Shown piece by piece: positions 40,950-44,897 of a stretch of DNA of 44,897 bases. This stretch comes from an uncultured Clostridium sp. GTDB taxonomy: Bacteria; Bacillota; Clostridia; TANB77; CAG-508. Below the pieces are notes generated by a model that saw only the letters and a list, made by a program, of their open reading frames with translations, was not told where the DNA came from and did not search any database. How positions within the stretch are numbered: the first letter of the stretch is position 1; the number at the start of each line of letters is the position of its first letter. Both the position numbers and the translations under genes were made by a program. Where the stretch lies: positions 1 to 44,897 of the forward strand of contig USQZ01000009.1 of the NCBI GenBank assembly GCA_900556975.1, read 5' to 3'.

Positions 40950-42878
40950 TTATATATCAAGGTTTTTAACGTATTTTGCATTTGCTTGTATAAATTCTCT
41001 TCTTGGTTCTACTTCATCACCCATTAATAAAGTGAATGTTTCATCAGCTTTCATAGCATCATCCATTGTTACTTTTATTAATATTCTGTTTTCTGGGTTC
41101 ATTGTTGTTTCCCATAATTGTTCTGGGTTCATTTCTCCTAGACCTTTGTATCTTTGTAGTCCTAGTTGTTCTCTTTGTATACCTTTTTCTTCTAATTCTT
41201 TATAATTTCTTTGTAAATCTTCGTCTGTGTAGCAATAAATATCTTGCATTCCTTTTTTAGATAATTTATATAATGGTGGTTGAGCAAGATAAACATTTCC
41301 ATTTTCAATTAATGGTCTCATGTATCTAAAGAAGAATGTTAATAATAATGTTCTGATATGTGCACCATCAACGTCGGCATCGGCCATTATTATAACTTTT
41401 CCATATCTTATTTTTGTAATATCAAAATCTGCTCCAATTCCAGCTCCAACAGCTACTATAACTGGATTTAATTTATCGTTTCCATAGATTTTATCAGCTC
41501 TTGCTTTTTCAACATTAAGCATTTTTCCCCATAGTGGTAGGATTGCTTGATATCTTCTATCTCTTCCTTGTTTAGCACTTCCACCAGCTGAATCTCCCTC
41601 GACTATGTATACTTCGCATTCTTCAGGAACTTTACTACTGCAATCTGCTAATTTTCCTGGTAGTGTTGTTGTTTCTAATGCTGATTTTCTTCTTACTAAT
41701 TCTCTTGCTTTTCTTGCTGCTTCTCTTGCTTTTGATGCACTTACACATTTTTCAAGAATTGCTTTTGCAATATTTGGATTTTCCTCTAAAAATTCTGCTA
41801 ATTTTTCATTCATTAATGTTTGTACTATTCCAGCTACTTCACTATTGCCTAATTTTGTTTTTGTTTGTCCTTCGAATTGGGGTTCTTTTACTTTTACAGA
41901 TATAACAGCTGTTATACCTTCTCTAATATCATCACCTGAAAGGTTATTATCTTTTTCTTTTAATATGTTATGTGATTTTGCATAATCATTGAATACTTTT
42001 GTTAATGATCTTTTAAATCCTTCAAGGTGTGTTCCACCTTCTACAGTGTTAATGTTGTTAACGAATGTATAAATATTTTCTGAATATGCTGTTGTGTATT
42101 GAATTGCTATTTCTATTGGAAAATCTCCGTCTTTCTCCATATATATTGGATTTGGATGTAATTTTTCTTTATTTTTATTTAAGTATTCGACAAAAGATTT
42201 TAAACCTCCTTCAAAACAGAAATCTGCTTTTTTAGGTGTTTCTTCTCTTAAATCCTCCACTACTATGTGAAGTCCTTTTGTTAAAAATGCCATTTCTCTA
42301 AATCTTGTTTCTAATACTTCAAATTGATATTCTAATGTTTCGAAAATTGTTCCATCTGCAAAGAATCTTACTGTTGTTCCTGTTTTATCAGAATCTCCTA
42401 TTCTTTTTAGACTTTCTACTACTTTTCCTCTTTGGAATTTCATTTGGAATATTCCGCCATCTCTTTGTATTGTTACTTCTGTCCATTCTGATAATGCATT
42501 AACAACTGATGCACCAACTCCATGTAAACCTCCTGATACTTTGTATCCACTATCTCCACCAAATTTTCCACCAGCATGTAATTTTGTATATACAGTTTCT
42601 GCAGCTGATATTTTTGTTTTTGGATGTATATCAACTGGTATACCTCTACCATCATCCTCAACTTTTATTATATTTCCTGGCTCTATTGTTACATGTATAT
42701 TTTTACAATATCCTGCTAAAGCTTCATCAACAGCATTATCTACTATTTCATATACTAAGTGATGAAGTCCTCTGATAGATACACTTCCAATATACATACC
42801 AGGTCTTTTTCTTACAGCCTCTAATCCTTCCAGTACTTGAATTTGTTCAGCATTATACTCATGTTCAAATTTTTCCAT
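40950..42878 (-). CDS. gyrB: DNA gyrase subunit B
   Basis: 642 residues, the ATPase subunit of gyrase. GHKL ATPase motifs: EIVDNAVDEALAG (catalytic Glu and Mg-binding Asn), DDGRGIPVDIHP and GLHGVGASVVNALS. The transducer region follows, with the QTKTKLGN lysine loop near residue 335. The TOPRIM domain has VEGDSAGGSAKQGRDR and ADADVDGAHIRTLLLT, and the tail ends in the usual QRYKGLGEMNPEQLWETTMNP. AGGAGG precedes the ATG. It is the last gene of the dnaN-recF-remB-gyrB run, 11 bases after remB. gyrA is not next, because the TraC/VirB4 operon lies in between. Confidence 0.98.
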   Translation of the reverse strand: MEKFEHEYNAEQIQVLEGLEAVRKRPGMYIGSVSIRGLHHLVYEIVDNAVDEALAGYCKNIHVTIEPGNIIKVEDDGRGIPVDIHPKTKISAAETVYTKLHAGGKFGGDSGYKVSGGLHGVGASVVNALSEWTEVTIQRDGGIFQMKFQRGKVVESLKRIGDSDKTGTTVRFFADGTIFETLEYQFEVLETRFREMAFLTKGLHIVVEDLREETPKKADFCFEGGLKSFVEYLNKNKEKLHPNPIYMEKDGDFPIEIAIQYTTAYSENIYTFVNNINTVEGGTHLEGFKRSLTKVFNDYAKSHNILKEKDNNLSGDDIREGITAVISVKVKEPQFEGQTKTKLGNSEVAGIVQTLMNEKLAEFLEENPNIAKAILEKCVSASKAREAARKARELVRRKSALETTTLPGKLADCSSKVPEECEVYIVEGDSAGGSAKQGRDRRYQAILPLWGKMLNVEKARADKIYGNDKLNPVIVAVGAGIGADFDITKIRYGKVIIMADADVDGAHIRTLLLTFFFRYMRPLIENGNVYLAQPPLYKLSKKGMQDIYCYTDEDLQRNYKELEEKGIQREQLGLQRYKGLGEMNPEQLWETTMNPENRILIKVTMDDAMKADETFTLLMGDEVEPRREFIQANAKYVKNLDI

Positions 42879-42889
42879 GCTTTTCCTCC

Positions 42890-43150
42890 TTATTTTTCAG
42901 TCATTTTAGTATTTCTTTTTCCAATTGAGTTCGAAGAAACATTAGAGATGACTCCGCATAAATTATTTTCTTTTTTATATAATACAAGAGTTTTTGGCTC
43001 TCCATTTGATATATCTTGAATTCTGTTTACTTCTTTTAATGTTTCTATTATACAATTATATTCTTTTGTATCTAAAATACTTTCAATATTAAAAATTCCT
43101 ATTATTTCATCTCTCTTTATTATAATATCTTTTCCTATGTGTAAATACAT
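42890..43150 (-). CDS. remB: Extracellular matrix regulatory protein RemB-like (DUF370)
   Basis: 86 residues. The start MYLHIGKDIIIKRDEIIGIFNIE is characteristic of the RemB/YaaB family, and the position between recF and gyrB is that of Bacillus subtilis yaaB (remB). In Bacillus RemA/RemB promote matrix gene expression; RemA binds DNA as a ring-shaped oligomer, and RemB's action is less clear. In Clostridia the gene is kept at this site even without known matrix operons. ATG with AAAGGAA upstream, 4 bases after the recF stop. The last ~20 residues (VSSNSIGKRNTKMTEK) are polar and variable, as usual. Confidence 0.9.
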   Translation of the reverse strand: MYLHIGKDIIIKRDEIIGIFNIESILDTKEYNCIIETLKEVNRIQDISNGEPKTLVLYKKENNLCGVISNVSSNSIGKRNTKMTEK

Positions 43151-43154
43151 TTTC

Positions 43155-44237
43155 TTATATTCCTTTGCTTAGTTTTGCGTTTTCTATATGATATACTGCA
43201 TTGTTTTTCTCTTCTACTAATATCTTATCTGTGCAAGTTATAAATACTTGATTATCTTCTATTGCTTTTGTTAAATTATTTCTTCTATTTTCATCTAATT
43301 CTGACATGAAGTCATCTAATAAAAGTATTGGTGTTTCACCTATTTCTTCTTTAATAATTTTAAGCTCGGTCAATTTAAGTGACAAAACTGCTGTACGTTG
43401 TTGACCTTGTGAGCCGTAAACGTTTACTTTTTTGTCATTAATAACTATTTCAAAATCATCTCGATGAGATCCTGTAGAAGTAAATCCTTTTCTTATATCA
43501 TTTTCTCTATTTTTTAATAAATTATCATAATACTCTTTTTTAGATTTTCCTGAAGATATAAATGAAATTTCAATTTTTTCTTCATCTTTTCCACAGTTTG
43601 TTATCATATTGTGGATATCTTTTATTTTTTCTTGAAATTTCTGCATATATTCAGATCTATAATTATAAATTTGATATGAAAGTTCAGATAAACTCTCATC
43701 CCATATTTCTAACATATCTTTACTTTTGTTGTCAAATTTTATTTGCTTTAAATATGAATTTCTTTGTTCTAATGTTTTTAAATATTTGTTTAAAATGTGC
43801 AAATAATTAGGTTTTAATTGGCTTATCATTATATCTAAAAATTTTCTTCTTTCCGAAGGTCCACCTTTTATTATATCTATATTATCTGGATAGAAAAGTA
43901 CTAAATTAATTTTTCCTATAATTCCACTTATTTTCTGCTGTTTAACTCCATTTACATAGAATGTTTTTTTATCTGCAATTTCAATATTAATTTTTCCTTC
44001 TCTATCTTTTCTTACATATTGTACTTCTATTTTAGCTCTTTCTTTTCCCATTTTTATTAGTTCATTATCTTTATTTGTTTGAAAAGATTTGCCAATTGCA
44101 CTTATATAAATAGCTTCTAGTATATTAGTCTTTCCTTGTGCATTATTACCATATATTAAATTAAAGTCTTTTTTAAATTCTACATCTAAATTATCATAAT
44201 TTCTAAAGTTTTCTAATTTAACTTTTTTTATGTACAT
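43155..44237 (-). CDS. recF: DNA replication and repair protein RecF
   Basis: 360 residues. SMC-like ATPase of the RecFOR pathway, which loads RecA at single-strand gaps. N-terminal MYIKKVKLENFRNYDNL, Walker A YGNNAQGKTN (~30-39), the LVLFYPDNIDIIKGGPSERRKFLD segment typical of RecF, an ABC signature region near YGSQGQQRT, and Walker B LLLDDFMSELD (~310). Complete. The ATG is one base after the dnaN stop (TAATATG). In Bacillus a small S4-domain gene (yaaA/rlbA) lies between dnaN and recF; it is missing here. Confidence 0.97.
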   Translation of the reverse strand: MYIKKVKLENFRNYDNLDVEFKKDFNLIYGNNAQGKTNILEAIYISAIGKSFQTNKDNELIKMGKERAKIEVQYVRKDREGKINIEIADKKTFYVNGVKQQKISGIIGKINLVLFYPDNIDIIKGGPSERRKFLDIMISQLKPNYLHILNKYLKTLEQRNSYLKQIKFDNKSKDMLEIWDESLSELSYQIYNYRSEYMQKFQEKIKDIHNMITNCGKDEEKIEISFISSGKSKKEYYDNLLKNRENDIRKGFTSTGSHRDDFEIVINDKKVNVYGSQGQQRTAVLSLKLTELKIIKEEIGETPILLLDDFMSELDENRRNNLTKAIEDNQVFITCTDKILVEEKNNAVYHIENAKLSKGI

Positions 44238-44238
44238 A

Positions 44239-44897
44239 TTAATCCTTCATTCTAATTGGTAATATCATATATTTGTATTCTTCACTTTCAACTGGTCTTA
44301 TTACGCATGGTGAAATGTTAGTTCCAAATTCAATATATACTTCTTCATCTTCTATTACTTTTAATGCATCTAAGAAATATCTTGGATTAAATCCAACTTC
44401 TAAATTCTTTCCTTCTGTAGAAACATATATTTCTTCTTTAGCATCACCTGTTTGATTTGTACAAGAGATTACTACTTTTCCTATTTCAATTGATATTTTA
44501 ACAGGATATTTTTTCTCTTTTTCAATAGATGATGATGAAATTAATATAATTCTTTCAAAACAATTTTGAATATTATTTTTATTTACTCTTATTCTTGTTT
44601 CCCATTGTGCAGGAATTGCATTATTATAATTTAAAAATTCTCCATCTAAAAGTCTTGTTACTATTTTGCAGTTTTCCATTTCAAATAATGCTTGATTTTT
44701 AGAAATTCCTATTTTAATAGTATCAAATGAATCTAATATTATTTTATTAATTTCATTTAATGTTTTTCCAGGTATAACTGCGTGGAAATTATTTGCTGGA
44801 CTATTTAATACGTTTGTTTTTAAAGCTAATCTATATCCGTCCACTGCAACAACATTTAGCTTATTGTTTTCCACTTCGAATAAACAACCTGTGAATA
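44239..44897 (-). CDS. dnaN: DNA polymerase III beta sliding clamp DnaN, C-terminal part
   Basis: The window holds the last ~218 codons; the frame runs open to the right edge (TGCLFEVENNKLNVVAVDGYRLAL), so the start is outside. DnaN is the ring that holds the polymerase on DNA. Recognisable parts: AVDGYRLALK, FHAVIPGKTLNEINKII, FEMENCKIVTRLLDGEFLNYN, and the C-terminal YFLDALKVI, SPCVIRP and YMILPIRMKD, where the conserved end (M-x-P-[IVM]-[RK]-[ILM]) forms the partner-binding pocket. dnaA and oriC are expected just beyond the right edge, as in most Firmicutes. Confidence 0.97.
   Translation of the reverse strand, partial: FTGCLFEVENNKLNVVAVDGYRLALKTNVLNSPANNFHAVIPGKTLNEINKIILDSFDTIKIGISKNQALFEMENCKIVTRLLDGEFLNYNNAIPAQWETRIRVNKNNIQNCFERIILISSSSIEKEKKYPVKISIEIGKVVISCTNQTGDAKEEIYVSTEGKNLEVGFNPRYFLDALKVIEDEEVYIEFGTNISPCVIRPVESEEYKYMILPIRMKD

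Overview
The window is an AT-rich, Gram-positive, spore-forming Clostridia-type chromosome segment close to the replication origin. Support for this comes from SpoIIE, CwlD, two Spo0A-type boxes, a class B sortase with LPxTG-like surface proteins, DnaD/DnaI-type primosome genes, and the order dnaN-recF-remB-gyrB-gyrA read on the minus strand. TGG encodes Trp where I checked, so code 11 fits. An uncultured gut Clostridia lineage is my best guess; I cannot name the genus.

Layout, left to right. 1-1408: SRP RNA (3' end cut by the window edge), a membrane-anchored unknown and tadA, the tadA-scr(-dnaX) neighbourhood known from Firmicutes. 1465-2731: a duplicated-domain unknown. 2975-8302: a 1775-residue sortase-anchored adhesin with six ~140-residue repeats. 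8594-10430: two small membrane proteins, tRNA-Arg(CCT) and a DUF1858 redox protein. 10536-13891: plus-strand type IV secretion (T4SS) module: a 46-codon membrane ORF, VirD4, VirB2-like, VirB6-like and VirB3/PrgI-like. 13898-15941: a DnaD-domain protein and a DnaC/DnaI-type helicase loader with their own promoter. 16137-20476: minus-strand operon of a WG-repeat protein, an unknown, acpS, a prepilin-like protein and cwlD. 20511-30897: sortase B facing a giant (~3,100-residue) SpaA-repeat adhesin split by one frameshift. 31062-36248: spoIIE and gyrA. 36261-40414: minus-strand second T4SS module: TraC-like domain protein, VirB4 ATPase, CpaE/TadZ-like protein and an unknown helical protein. 40854-44897: gyrB, remB, recF and partial dnaN.

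The most interesting system is the T4SS. It is split into two oppositely oriented halves about 23 kb apart and embedded among core genes. I see no relaxase, integrase, VirB8 or VirB1 hydrolase in the window. The TraC/VirB4/CpaE operon has three unusual properties: (1) its first three genes appear to start at AUC, AUA and AUA, each behind a good Shine-Dalgarno, and the fourth at GUG, so none uses AUG; (2) a perfect Spo0A-type box (TGTCGAA) lies just upstream of its TTGACA promoter, as one also does upstream of spoIIE; (3) its CpaE-like member has a degenerate receiver and a degenerate P-loop. Together these suggest a resident, possibly sporulation- or stationary-phase-timed T4SS rather than an ordinary conjugative element. 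That function is inference only.
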